A stretch of DNA of 64,000 bases, taken from NCBI GenBank assembly GCA_009761415.1, contig QUOL01000001.1:4076796-4140795 (forward strand). Reading direction: 5' to 3'. The stretch comes from Sarcomyxa edulis. Taxonomy: Eukaryota; Basidiomycota; Agaricomycetes; Agaricales; Mycenaceae. The translations under genes and the position numbers were made by a program. Under the pieces are notes generated by a model, which was not told where the DNA came from, did not search any database, and worked only from the letters and a program-made list of their open reading frames with translations. Numbering within the stretch: the first letter of the stretch is position 1; each line of letters opens with the position of its first letter. Below, one piece after another: positions 19,332 to 31,046 of this stretch.

Positions 19332-21771
19332 ATGCCCGCTCTCCCATTCCCCGCTCTTTATCTATACCCTCTAAACCACACATTCACTCCAAAACATATC
19401 GCTCTTCAACAAAACGAGCACGTCAAAATCGGCAGACAAACCAACTCCAAAACAATCCCAGGCGAACGAAACGGTTTCTTTGATTCAAAGGTTCTTAGTC
19501 GTCAACATGCAGAGATTTGGCTTGAGAATGGACAGGTGAGTGCTAGGATATGTATACTTGATAGACTACTCATCGTCTTGCTGTAGATTTACATTATGGA
19601 TGTAAAGAGTTCCAACGGAACCTTCATCAACGGCGAACGCCTCGCTTTGGAATCTGTCGAATCTGAGCCTCACGTCCTCAAAAGCGACGATATTGTGGTA
19701 CGTTCTACCTTACATCTCTCGAAAATACCTATGGCCGACCTTGTCACCAGGAATTCGGCATTGACATTGTCGGCGAGGACAACAAGACCGTTCTCCACCA
19801 CAAAGTCGCCGCAAGAATCATCTGCGCGCTCACTGAGAAAGACGCGCAGGATGCTGCGCGTACAGAACATATCTACCAATCTCAGCTCTCCCCCAACGGC
19901 ACCGGAACCAGTCCTACCGCGTTTAATTTCGGACCACCGCGTAGACCTATGGGTTTGCAGCAACAGCAGCAGCAACAACCTCCACAGCAGCCATCGCAGC
20001 AACAGCAGCAGATAATGGGCGGGATGGCTGGAAGCATGCGGGCTCCTGGGAGGGGCGCGTTATCTTTCGATCATATCGTCAGTAGATTGCAGGGAGAATT
20101 GCAGAAGAGTCGGGAGACGGGTTCGGAGCTCAACTCGGTCAACATCCTCATGAATACTGTCCAGAGCACACTCAGTGGAGCGTTGGTGCGTGATCAGTTG
20201 TTCGTCCTGAGAGTGATGCACTCATTCATTTTGTAGACGGCTAGTATTCCACCCTACCCACACAAGATCCCTCTAGCACGACCTTCGCCGCCTGAACCAC
20301 CAAAACAGCCTACTCCCCCTGCAGTTGAGTCCGAGTCCGAGCCAACGCTCGATAGTCTACGGGCACAGTTACGTGAGACCCAGCTTTCCCTGGCTAATCA
20401 CGTCGACAAGATTCGCGCTTTGGAAGGGGTCTTGGCTGACCACGAAGTGCTCAAAGAGGAGGTTCGGCTCGTTCGTGAGATGATGCAGGGAAGGGAACAC
20501 ATCGAGTCCGGCGAGGAAGAGGAAGAGGAAGACGACGACGACGACGCTAGGAGCGAAACCACAGTTGCTCCGCACGATTTAGATCGGGTCGAGGAAGAGG
20601 ACGAAGCCCAGAATCAGGAGGAAGACGAGGATGGTCGTCGTAAAAGAAGAGAAGAGCTCGGTCGTCCACGCACTCCTGAACCTTCAGGGATGGGTATGCA
20701 CGATGACGAGCCGCGTTACAAACCCAAACGTCGCTCGACCCTCATCGCTTCTCCTTCTCCCTCTCCTCGCCGTTCCGATTCTCCAGTACCCCAACAGCCC
20801 GACGACCCAATCGAGGTGTCAGCTGTGTCTTCGCCTCAAATCATCCAGGAACTGACGGCGCGTCTGAACACCATCAGCAACACCCTCGAGTCAGCCTTTG
20901 AGCTCTCTCGCACTCTACAAGCTCAGCACGCATCTGCTCAGTCGACGATCTCCACCCTCGAATCAAAGGTGTCCAGCCTGGAAGCTCTTGTTCTCGAACA
21001 CACCTCATCGCCGCCGACACTCTCACCGATCCCAGCCCCTCCTCAGCCTCTCGAACGCGAGACCATCGCTGACATGCTCGCTGACTGGAAGAAAGGTGTC
21101 GAAGGTCAATGGACCGACGTCAAGGAAGAATGGAGTCAAGAACGAGCGAGGCTGAACAAGGCTCGAGAAGACTGGGAGAGTAAGACCAAATTGATAGAAT
21201 CCAATCTCGGCGGCGTTATCGCTAGGGTAGATACAGGTTTAGCATCTATCGTTCTCATGCAGCAGCAGGCTCAGAACGGGAACGCAAACAACGGCGCCCA
21301 TCTGGGCCTTATCACTCCTCCGAGTCCTAGGAGTCTTTCAGTAGATTCCAACAAGGCACGCCATCGACGTAAACGAAGGTCGAGATCGCCTAGGGCTGGT
21401 GTACCCGATGATAGTGATGTCGATGAATCGACTAGCTCTACATTATACTCTAGTTCCGTGCCGTCTTCACCTGGTATCAAGGCAGAGGGATCTGAGGAGG
21501 ATGTCGCCGAACGCTCTCTCGCCACGCCTGAATCATATCGTCGATCTTCGGATGCCACGACGCTTGTCAATACGCTCTCCACGGACAGTGATCAGCCGAC
21601 GAAGGAAATCCTGCAGTCGAGGAAGACCGCTGCGGTGCGTTTTAGTACACCTTATTCTCGTTCTCATGTGCTGACTCTTTTTGACAGCATCCCATCAACG
21701 CCTCTGCTGCAGTCGGTATACTAGTGCTAAGTGTTGCCGCCGCCGCCGTTCTTTGGCGAGTCAAGGAGTAA
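19332..21771 (+). CDS. Tail-anchored FHA-domain protein of the Far10/SLMAP (STRIPAK) type
   Basis: Five exons: 19332-19535, 19587-19697, 19751-20185, 20237-21634, 21688-21771 (743 aa), all in frame. An N-terminal FHA domain, which binds phosphothreonine, shows KIGRQTN, LSRQHAEIW and SSNGTFINGERL (about residues 30-90). Then come a Gln-rich stretch, coiled coils (about 280-360), an acidic patch, a second coil region (about 430-560), a basic-Ser segment RRKRRSRSPR, and a single C-terminal membrane helix (GILVLSVAAAAVLW) with a four-residue tail. This order (FHA, coils, tail anchor) is that of yeast Far10/Vps64, Neurospora HAM-4 and animal SLMAP. Those place the STRIPAK phosphatase complex on nuclear envelope/ER membranes and act in cell fusion and cell-cycle arrest. 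The assignment rests on domain order and FHA text; the role here is by homology. Confidence 0.88.
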
Positions 21772-22755
21772 TCTGGCAATGGACAACATCACGGAACATT
21801 GGACTTGCTTGTCTTTTTTTATATACCATCTCTGGCCTCTTTGTGCCCTTTACCCCTTATTTACCCTTTTGTCGTCGCATTGTTTTCGCTTCACGCTGTC
21901 CACTACATCATGCCCTCTTCTAGTTTGTATCTAATCATAATCACGTCTTTGGAGTGTTCATCAGATGGGGAGCGAAACTCTCTGGATTTCAATACTGGGA
22001 CTACGGGTACAAGGAGTACTAGATACGAGGCCGTGAGCTCGAGACCTGAGTACGATTTCAGGCATGGGGTTCTGTCGCACGAAGGCTCACCAGGATTGTC
22101 AACTTCTGTCTCGGCGCTTCGAGTACACCCATACGGCTATCAAGTGCTATGAGTAATTTCATCGTCCGCTCCCGTTCGTCTTCTCCATTGTTGTCGTTTT
22201 CCGTATTTTGAGCTCTGAACGACAATGAGGTAGGATGGAGGTTGTAGAGGATTGGGTCGGGTTGCAATGTGTCGTCGTTACTTGGGTTCTCTATGCACGG
22301 GTAGGAAGAATACGCAATCACATACAATCCTTCGGACTCACTTGTCCTTCATCAACGCAACCTTCCTACTGGAACATGGAAAATACTTTGCTGGAAAGAA
22401 GGTACGTGGTCACTGCCGAAACTGAGAGTTCATCGTCCTTCTCGCTGTCACTGCCATCGAAAGTAGCCATTCCTTCGGAATCGGCGAAAGTGTTCAGGAG
22501 GTATATTAGTCGAGGAAAAGCAATCTGACGATGCGCACAGATGCAAGGCATTGTCGGTGTCAGGGCTATCGTCGCAAGGGTGAGTTTTGAGAGTAGTCCT
22601 TGGCCGTCATGAGTTTCGTATCGTCTGAGATGTGGTGAAGATCGACAGGCAAGTCGACACTGTGAAGCTGCGCAACCAGATCGTGCCCGCGTGAAATACA
22701 GAGGACTGTTTGCTCGTCCTCAGAGCTAGTTGCCTCGGGGTGGAAACCTCTCGGA
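21772..22755. other. 3' flank of the FHA gene and unassigned sequence
   Basis: Holds the 3' UTR of the FHA gene. Frames at 22566-22931 minus and 22235-22528 plus show some protein-like text but no recognised motif and no consistent exon chain. They could be parts of a decayed minus-strand gene. Confidence 0.35.
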
Positions 22756-23767
22756 ATGCGCCTAGGAGATCGACCAACCGAAGTGCGGCCTAGGGAAGAA
22801 ATTGGGGAACATGCATCTGCTTCACCCCGTGGAGGACACGAAACAATTACCAAGAAGATAGAAAACATGAGAGATGTACTGCGCTCCTCGCTGTCGACAG
22901 TTGTAACGCGAGATGTTTTGAGTACTTGCAAGCGGCGGATAGTGGGAGAGATAGCGGCGACATCAGGCCTACATCAAGTGGCACATCGACGTCGAAAGTC
23001 AAGCCAAGACTCAAGCCGCCTCGACATCGTTCGACTCGCACCGTCAGGTACTTGTTTCTAAATTTTATTCTTTCCAGGCCATTTCTCCATAACATGCCCC
23101 GAGGTGCGAGTTGTCTTTTCAATACAAATTCACTCACTAACCTCCTTGACAGATGCAAGATCCCCAAAATCTCGTACTTCCCCACCTAAACGAGATCATC
23201 AACCATCCTCGCCTCATCATCGCAGGTCACCTCCAACAAAAAAAGACCCAACAAACCGCCAACCTGCCAAACGCTTAGACTCACATCCACCCGTTCGTTC
23301 CAATACCCTCCCATTGCCTCGCAATGACCCCGTCGATGTTACTCGACATCGTTCTCATCACCATCACCCACGATCGCCAGACTATGATCGTGGTGAATTG
23401 GGGCCTTATATCCCCAGACCAGAGCTCCCCCGTCGCTCACACACTAACCCCAATCCTCGTTCCAAGCCTACTTCCAAATCTGTGCATCTTCGTTCCAACA
23501 CGATGCCTCGCTTAGCTCAGCCTCCTCCCCCGAGACCTGAGCCAGACCTGTATCCGATTCCTCTACCTCCAGGATCAGACGTGGGGTATGTTGTTGTTCC
23601 ATCAGGTACCAAGACTGGCTTCATGGTGCGTAATGCTCACACCCGGGTGTCGATGATCTGACCTGCCACAGGTGCCACGTCGTAAACGTTCCAACAAGGA
23701 CTCGCTTATCAAACGAGTCCTTGCACACTTCCTGGGTAAGAGTTCCAGCACACGCAGGAGCGGATAA
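22756..23767 (+). CDS. Paralogue of the 17.1-18.0 kb basic proline-rich protein; 5' end uncertain
   Basis: Two exons are well supported: 23153-23625 and 23672-23767 (stop TAA). They encode RSNTLP, VTRHRSHHHH, YDRGELGPYIPRP, PRRSHT, RSNTMP, GSDVGYVV and the tail VPRRKRSNK, matching the minus-strand gene at 17135-18041, with the last intron at the same codon. A frame from ATG 22756 to 23047 can be joined in frame through a 105-nt intron (TCAG|GTACTT ... GACAG), but this N-terminus does not resemble that of the paralogue, so exon 1 is tentative. The protein is highly basic and likely disordered. Together the two genes form an inverted pair on either side of the FHA gene. Confidence 0.6.
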
Positions 23768-23851
23768 AAGAGTTGGCCCTTTACTCTTTCTTCCATATAC
23801 TTTATCTGTATCTATACATTACTTGAATATTATGCATTTTTTTCGGACCAG

Positions 23852-25211
23852 ATGTATAGACTTTCAACAGTGTCACAAGTGACATTGCTATCTCTTATCA
23901 TCACTACCATCATGATCTTGTTCAATCTAGATTCTACAGTCTACTCTCTCTCCTCAAAGCTCAAAGCTAGTAGTACAAGGATTGAAATGCAATCAAGGCT
24001 TAATGTAAGTGCTATACACCACCCAAATTTTACAAGCATGTCCGAGAATCTTACCCTCAATGCAGTCATTGATAAGTTGGCAAGAGATAACAAAGGTTTT
24101 TTGGAGCACACTGTCATTGGCAATGTAACAACCAGCACCCGTGAGCACTTACCGGTGTAACAACACCTACTTTCTAATTCATGATCAGTGGCGCGTGGTT
24201 AACCTAATCCTAGCTCGGACTCTCCAGGGCTTCCCAGTTCCGATATCGAAGACGATGCCCGCAGCGAAAGGTCCTTCAGTAGCCAAAGTTCTACTGCCAA
24301 CCGAGGCTTCAGAATTGACTCGGATAACGATTCCAATGCCTCATCGGGAGGCAGCGTACTCCTCCCCTTTGGTAGGCCTAGGTCTTCGGACCATAGCGTT
24401 CGATCTTTAGAACTTCGAATCAAAAGGTTGGAGGCAGAAAGGCAGCCAACAGAGGCAGAGACAGAGTTGGACAGGGTGAAAAAGAGTTAGAAAGAGTGCA
24501 GGAAGAGTTGGAGAGGGCACAGAAAGAGTCGGAGAGACAGGTCAGTGTGCTCAAGGAGGACCTACCAAAGAGGACAAAAAACTACAAGGCCTATTCTTTA
24601 GGCAGTATGGGTAAACGCTGGGACAGCAAAAGACTGTCAGGCATCTCAAAGAAGGAGACCATTTCTCATCTAGGAACTCCGTTCGGTTTAAACGAACTTT
24701 GGCATGTGCTGGCTGCCATACACGGAAAATACCACTTGGCCCCAGGAGCGTCACCTTCGCTGGCCTCACCTTCGCCACAGTCATGCACGCATGTGTGTGG
24801 GCAGTCCTGGGGTACACGCGCAGCCAGACGGATCCCTCCATTGCCACCCTTTCCGAGAGGGAGATGCGCCGCGCACTCAAGGCCCACAGGGAGGCCATTG
24901 GCCCCAACTGGCATGAGTCAAAGGTGGTCTCAGCCCTCGTCGTCCTCCTTCTCACCGTGTGCTCCCAGTAGCCTGAGTACGAGTCTGCCCTCACAAGGTC
25001 CCAAAGATGGTCCTTCCGCTACATCAGCAACGACCGCATCATGGGCGTCGACAAGGACGGCAATGGCACCAATGCATATGGGAGTGCCTTCTACATTGTG
25101 AGGGAGGTCTGCCATGCCTTTGGCGCGAAGGGCCTGGACATCTCCATGCTCCTCAATGGATTCAACGTCACCTACGTCAGCCGGAGCACTGGCGTTGGCA
25201 GCGTCTTCTGA
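23852..25211 (+). pseudogene. Chain of broken ORFs of unknown origin
   Basis: Protein-like text continues through several frames. At 23852-24160 there is a 102-codon frame with one hydrophobic helix (VTLLSLIITTIMILFNL). From about 24200 there is Ser-rich text (SFSSQSSTANRGFRIDSDN), followed by a coiled coil that changes frame near 24490 (ELERVQEELERAQKESERQ). From 24699 a frame (MACAGCHTRKIPLGPRSV) is interrupted by TAG at 24969 and resumes in the same frame (PEYESALTRSQRWSFRYISN) to 25211. I do not recognise any part. The single stop and the frame change suggest a decayed transposon or captured gene. Confidence 0.35.
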
Positions 25212-25378
25212 TGCCGCTGAGTGCCCTGCCCCTTGCCCCTCCACAGCCCCTGTCATGCCATCACGTACTGCACCCGCCCGCCTGTCACAATGCCCGCATG
25301 CCATGTTTTAAAACGGGACGTGCCGGAGCCCGAGCTGCATCCGGCACAGACATGAACAGAAGTGAGCTCCTATGTTTC

Positions 25379-25521
25379 TTATTAGGGAATAGGGCGCCCT
25401 ATTCCACTAACCCCGAGGTCATTTCAAGGCAAAACGGACGAAAAAGGTGACGGAATAGGGCGTTCAGTCACGAAATGTCACGGAATAGGTTGTTTTGTGA
25501 CGGAATAGGGCGTTCTCTGAC
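25379..25521 (+). repeat. Short repeats of GGAATAGGGCG
   Basis: GGAATAGGGCG occurs three times and the close variant GGAATAGGTTG once in about 140 bp, mostly inside TG(A/T)CGGAATAGGGCGTTC units; one copy reads on into GGGCGCCCTATTCC, an inverted copy of the same core. Origin unknown. Confidence 0.55.
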
Positions 25522-27083
25522 ACAACAGTAGGAGCCAGAGCATTTTTCAAATAAGACACTGGCTTGTTATTTGGAAGATCGACAATGCTGGCTGTAGTCA
25601 TAGACCTAATCCCCTGGCAACTGCCACAAAACGATTTGCCTTGTCCTGTGGCAACCGCCGGCTCAAACGATAAGTCCGTTTATAGGCGTTAATGCCACCT
25701 AGCGGCCGGAGTAGACCTCCATATATTACCTTTTTAGGCTCTCTCTACGGCCACACATACATGCTAAGCCTAGCAAGCCTGCTAAGCCCTCGGGTCACCT
25801 TCGGTCCGATCCAAATCGGGTTGAGAAGTCACTTGTATGCCCAAAAACGGACATTTCTAACAATGCTAACGTCGCGATGTATGTTCTATGTTATCTCCAT
25901 AGAAGGCCAATGTCAAATACACTAGCGGTGAATCGAAAACATTATGTATCTACCAGACATCATCTTCAAGGTCATCAGCGGCTTCAGCGTCCTCATCAGG
26001 GCCCTCTCCTATAGCAGCCTCAGGCTCCTCACCATGCTCCCCTCCAGAAGACGAGAGTCTGCCGTCTACTACGTCCACATCGACACCAATCTGTGCTAGG
26101 GGATCTGCCCAGATGGCCTATCTTCTTGGAATTTTGCCAATGGGGCATTGGCAAAACTTTTGGGAATTGAGCTGCGCTGACCTGCGCCTGTATCCAAATG
26201 TCATAAAAAGTATCAGAAAGTGAGCGCACGCATCTCAGCTTTCGGAAAATATAAAATTTTCACCTATATGTATATACCCTTAATATATAATAGCCTCATT
26301 TCCACAGAGCAGGCGTAAGCACTTTTCATCCGATACCGAAATGCTGCGCTGACCCGCGCCTGGGGAATTTCACTATTTTTTTGAATGGTATGTATTTTTG
26401 GGATATAAAGAACACCCAAACCAGAGAGATTTATGAGGTACCTATATATCCCACCCCGCTAGAGCTGATTTGGATTTGGGAAGAATCTCAATGATATGGG
26501 GCACCGAGTGAAGTGAGAGCATGTACGTTTGCATACTTTCTCTTTGGAATATGTTTGGATACATCATCAGATACTCCACACAAAGTTTCATATTTTTTGG
26601 TTGAGTATAGGCAGAGACACACCTTGTTTTATAGCAAAATAATCGTTAAATTGAGATTTAGAATATTAAAGAGGCTGCGCTGCCACTATATAGCATCCGA
26701 TGACCGTGGGAATTTGAGGAGTTCATTGGATAGGGTATATCTCTGCACCCTCAAATTTTGGTGTATATTGGTTCAGCCAGTCCTGCCCACTATTAAGCTG
26801 GTATCGAATGGTATCAAGTTTGGTATCAATGGTATCACTTTGGTATCATCTGCCGTATTACACGGGTTTTGACATTCAGGTTTCAAAAAAAAAACCTACC
26901 TAGGAAACTTGATGATTCCGATCAAGATGGTATATACAGATTATCTTATTTTCCCACGGTCAGATAATTCATTTTCCAAGCCAGCGAACTATTAAAATGC
27001 TACCGGGTCTGCCCTCAGGGGGATCAATATCATGCTGCAGACTCCCAAAGACTAGGAATTAGCTGTCAACTCAAAACTAGGAT
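25522..27083. other. AT-rich stretch without genes
   Basis: No supported ORF. It contains two similar words GCGCTGACC(T/C)GCGCCTG at about 26171 and 26345, and TGGCTGTAG at 25590, a word also found in the repeats at 43.8 and 58.0 kb. Looks like old repeat debris. Confidence 0.4.
26799..26848 (+). repeat. Five TGGTATC words about one helical turn apart
   Basis: TGGTATC starts at 26799, 26809, 26821, 26830 and 26841, a mean spacing of 10.5 bp. This could be a degenerate minisatellite. Confidence 0.6.
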
Positions 27084-27205
27084 GTTAGGAGGGTTAGGGT
27101 TAGTGTTAGAAGTTAGGGTTAGTGTTAGCGGTTTGGGTCTAGGTGCATAAAAAAAAAAAAACCATGTCTTCAGGGTTAGGAGAGTTAGGGTTGGTGTTAG
27201 AGTTA
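27084..27205 (+). repeat. Degenerate TTAGGG-type tract
   Basis: Multiple GGGTTAGGGTTAG / GTTAGTGTTAG words on the plus strand, broken by a run of 12 A at 27149-27160. They resemble mutated telomeric TTAGGG repeats, with the G-rich strand pointing right. Confidence 0.6.
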
Positions 27206-28242
27206 TCATTCAGGTCAGAGGCACTTAGGGTTATCTTGGGTCTTCTTTGGCAGTGTGCGTCAATTCATTTCCATATACGCACATTATGCTGTGACTTATG
27301 TGACTACTTTCAAAACCTGAGTTTAGAGTTGTTTCAGCTCACCGCTCCGGCCAATAAGTGTTGCATGATATATTTTGAGAGTATACTAATACTTCCAGTC
27401 ATCCGTGTACACCCGCAAACTTATTGATGCCTTGGTATATGTGTGTTTCTGACTTGAATGTCAATTATTTTATGAGTGCAGCAGTACTTATGTGTCAAAG
27501 CCTCTTGTTGAGATCCTACATCTGATCCATGATATTTCTGAAATTTATTCGCATTTTTTCCCGATTTTTTGGTATATAATTCATAGTGGGATGATTTGTT
27601 TTGTCTGTGTTCTCGAGGCTGTGACGTCACGTCACACGGATCCCGGGAATTCCGGGATCGGGTAACATTCGGCACTTCCAAGCCGGTTTACTCGTGTTTG
27701 AATCCCAAGCCTCAGCCCAGTCCGCATTCACTCTAAGTCCAATTCTCGTTGGCGTCCATCTCTTACCCCTCGTTTTCCAACCGCGTCGCATCAAGAAAAG
27801 CCTCGAAAATAGGTACGTTTTAGTTCTGCAAGCCTAGAAACGCGTCCAAAAAATTAATTACTCGAAATATTCAGGTTCAGCCCAGACTCAACTTCATAGG
27901 GATACCGCGCCACTATCAGACGTCGATCTACGGTAAGTCCTCTTCAAATCACGATAATGATTTGAATTATCGCGCAAAATCGCGTCCGATCTTGCGCGAT
28001 CGTACTTTTTACTTGCGGAAGCGGGCCATTGCAAGCATGGCATACACGAGTCCTGCTTTTGGTGGAAAATTTATCGGAAAAGCTACTTTTGTCTACCATA
28101 TCAGTAGTTAGTTTGTTCAACAAGTTTTCTTTCTTCATAGACTTTTTGTTTGATTTACATACACGTTTCTACGATGATAGATAGATAGTACTAAATAGAA
28201 ACTATTGCATTAGGTATATGTTGTTAGCCATCTATTGTATAG

Positions 28243-28331
28243 TGCCGTAGTGTAGCGGTAACACGTTACGTTTTTTTTTTTACTTTTAAGAAATTTACAA
28301 TTTCAGGCTCAAGGTTCGACTCTTCAACAAG
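28243..28331 (+). repeat. tRNA-derived SINE fragment
   Basis: An A-box-like word (GCCGTAGTGTAGCGGTAACA, from 28243) and a B-box (GGTTCGACTC, 28313) have Pol III promoter spacing, with a run of T between them. It does not fold as a tRNA, so it is a SINE or tRNA pseudogene. Confidence 0.55.
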
Positions 28332-28436
28332 TCATTTTATTTCCATCCATATGCTTGGCTTTTTGTTTGTCAACACCAGAATATGCCCATATGATATTGA
28401 ATAACTTATATTCTCAGATGTCCGAAAATATATAAT

Positions 28437-28587
28437 ATGTCTGATGGGCGGACAGCAAAGTTGAGAAAACACCGAGAAAACCCTGAGAAAGCTCGGATAA
28501 ATTGGGAGAAAACACCAAGAAAACATCCAAGAAAACCTGGAGCAGACGCTGAGAAACACCGAGAACACAGAAAACACCAAGACGTAG
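28437..28587 (+). repeat. Purine-rich minisatellite of GAGAAAACACC units
   Basis: GAGAAAACACC and variants (GAGAAAACCC, AAGAAAACATCC, GAGAACACAG) follow each other for about 150 bp, with units of 10-13 bp. The strand is almost free of T. Confidence 0.6.
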
Positions 28588-28860
28588 GGCATGTTTATTG
28601 CCATTTCCACTTCCAATCCACGTTCATTCACATCATTTTACATTTACCTGCATTTTTGCTGCATTTGTTGTCAAATAAATTCCTTTCCAATCCAGGGCAT
28701 GAATTTTGACACTACAAAGTAGTACTTCATGTTTGATAAACCGTACAGCAGTCACGCTCGATTCGAACTCGATTCGAGCGCAACTGTGATGGAAAAGGGT
28801 GTCTGCAAAAACATCATAAAATATATGCATGGTCGGTATTCGAACCTACTCTAATTAGGG

Positions 28861-28886
28861 GAGGAGACGGGGGGGCCCGTCTCCTC
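28861..28886. repeat. Perfect 11-bp inverted repeat with G4 loop
   Basis: GAGGAGACGGG at 28861-28871 pairs perfectly with CCCGTCTCCTC at 28876-28886 across GGGG. It is strong enough to form a cruciform or an RNA hairpin. Confidence 0.8.
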
Positions 28887-29651
28887 GACCCGATGCTTGG
28901 CAAAATCTGAACAGGCAGAAAGTTGGCTTGGGGTCTCAGGACCTCCCACCCGAAACCGTTTGCCCAAGCCTGTCCGTTCCAGCTCGCAGAAGGCAAAACG
29001 GTCAAAATCCTAGCCAGGCATCGGGAGCGGCTTCGGAAAAGCGATTCAAACAAAATTTCGACTTCACCACTGCATTTGTAGCGGTCAAAAACCTTGGTAA
29101 ACTATGTGGGACCGTCCAGGCATACCTTTTTATGCCGTGAAAAGCCTGCAGACAAAGCCAATTCAGGCTACTACTTGTCAGGGCAGGCTTGGCCTGATTT
29201 TTATAGGCTTGGGGAGGCTTGTAGGCTCAGATTCAAGGTGTAAGGTCCCTTTGACCGTACCCCAAAGGATTAAGCTAGCCCGCTTCAACCAAGCTTGCAA
29301 AGGGCCTGTTTGTGTTTGAGTGGCACAGGAACTTCCAGGAGAGACTGAAACAAAGTTGTGCAACAGATACTAAAGCATGTATGCATCAATATACAGGGTT
29401 CTACTCTACTTCTAGAAGATAGGAAATATGTTTTCAAGCATCTCAGATAGAATTCACACATGTGGTGCTTGCCTCCCATTCCAGTGGTGTTAGGCTTGAA
29501 AGTATTACACTGAAGTTAGGTAATTGATTCAATTTGAAGAGATAAAATCACAACATATTTATTGGAGTTAGGATATGTATAGCTGTACATTGAATTCTTG
29601 AATTTTGGATGGTAAAGTTACAACTGGATGAGACTTGATACAGGGATTATT

Positions 29652-30785
29652 GAACCAAACAAAACTTTCAAAGTTTTGTTTGGCTCTGGTCTGACAAGTT
29701 CTGAAAGACATCACATGTGACTATGGCCCAGACTCTGATCAGTGCCTAGTGATGGTGCCTGTAAGCCAAACAATACTTTGAAAGTATAGTTTGGTCTCCC
29801 TGTGATGTCTTACAAAATAAGGTGGCAGTGCTGCTCTAAAGTAATCTGTGCCCCCTTTTTTTGAAACAGATCAGATATAGACCAAATCACATGGTTGAAA
29901 TTCCCAATATCTCATAGATGGTGCCTGTAAGCCAAACAATACTTCAAAAGTATAGTTTGGGCTCCCTGTAGTGTCTAATAAATATGTTGAAATGAGGTGG
30001 CAGTGTTGCTTTGAAGTAATTTGTGCCTCTAGACTAAATATAGACTAAATCACATGGTTGAACTTATAAATATCTCATAAATGGTGCCTGTGAGCCAAAC
30101 AATACTTTGAAAGTATAGTTTGGCTACTGACTGACAGTTGTAACTGAGGTGGCAGTGCTGTTGTGAAATAATCTGTGCCCCCCTTTTTTGAAACAGATCA
30201 GATATGAACCAAATCACATGGTTGAATTTGTAGATATCTCATAAATGGTGCCTGTAAGCCAAACAATACTTTGAAAGCATAGTTTGGTCTCCCTGTGATG
30301 TCTTACAAAGTAAGGTGGCAGTGCTGCTCTAAAGTAATCTGTGCCCCCCTTTTTTGAAACAGGTCAAATATAGACTAAATCACATGGTTGAACTTATAAA
30401 TATCCAATAGATTGTACCTGTAAGCCAAACAATACTTTGAAAGTATAGTTTGGCTACTGACTGACAGTTGTAACTGAGGTGGCAGTGCTGTTGTGAAATA
30501 ATCTGTGCCCCCCTTTTTTGAAACAGATCAGATATGAACCAAATCACATGGTTGAATTTGTAGATATCTCATAAATGGTGCCTGTAAGCCAAACAATACT
30601 TTCAAAGTATAGTTTGGTCTCCCTGTGATGTCTTACAAAGTAAGGTGGCAGTGCTGCTCTAAAGTAATCTGTGCCCCCCTTTTTTGAAACAGGTCAAATA
30701 TAGACCAAATCACATGGTTAGACCTGTAGATATCTCATAAATGGTGCCTGTGAGCCAAACAATACTTTGAAAGTATAGTTTGTTC
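29652..30785 (+). repeat. 165-bp tandem satellite, each unit carrying a hairpin
   Basis: The word ATGGTGCCTG and its variants recur at 29752, 29918, 30081, 30245, 30411, 30575 and 30741, a period of 163-166 bp. Each unit continues into an inverted repeat with arms CCAAACAATACTTT and AAAGTATAGTTTGG (one mismatch) around one base. A related, perfect 14-bp-arm hairpin sits at 29655-29683. Two unit types alternate after the hairpin: type A has TCTCCCTGTGATGTCTTACAA, and type B has CTACTGACTGACAGTTGTAA. Units 3-6 run B-A-B-A, so the higher-order period is about 330 bp. It ends about 260 bp before the RecQ gene. Confidence 0.9.
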
Positions 30786-31046
30786 CATCATAAATAATTT
30801 TAAGGTTTAATTAAAATAGATATGATCACCTGAGATTAATGAATCAAAACAAGTCAAATTTCTCTTTTTCATCTTCTTTTCCATCATCATCAAACTTTCA
30901 CCTAATACTTCTAGATTCAGATCAAAAAGAATAAGGACTATGTAGGTCTATTATGTGAGTCTTTTTGTTAGGAGACTAACAATCTTTATCAAATAAGGCC
31001 TGCTTGTTCCATTTGTGGAACCAATGTATCCACTGGACAATATGCA

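Larger units (their letters stand above)
27206..29650. other. Repeat debris between telomere-like tract and satellite
   Basis: No supported gene. Notable palindromes are GTGACGTCACGTCAC at 27621-27635, the inverted pair CGCTCGA/TCGAGCG at about 28757-28782 and the arms at 28861-28886. A B-box-like word (GTATTCGAACC at 28836, minus strand) suggests another SINE piece. Purine-rich repeats lie at 28437-28587. Confidence 0.45.

Noticed and set aside
22566..22931. Minus-strand ORF with protein-like text (VLCISRGHDLVAQLHSVDL)
   Set aside because: No consistent exon chain, start or family match could be built; kept only as a possibility in the intergenic entry.
24551..24994. Minus-strand ORFs overlapping the broken chain at 24.2-25.2 kb
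   Set aside because: They mirror the plus-strand coding text and show no motif.
29652..30785. A CRISPR-like array, because of regular hairpin repeats
   Set aside because: The whole 165-bp unit is repeated, there are no unique spacers, and the genome is eukaryotic.
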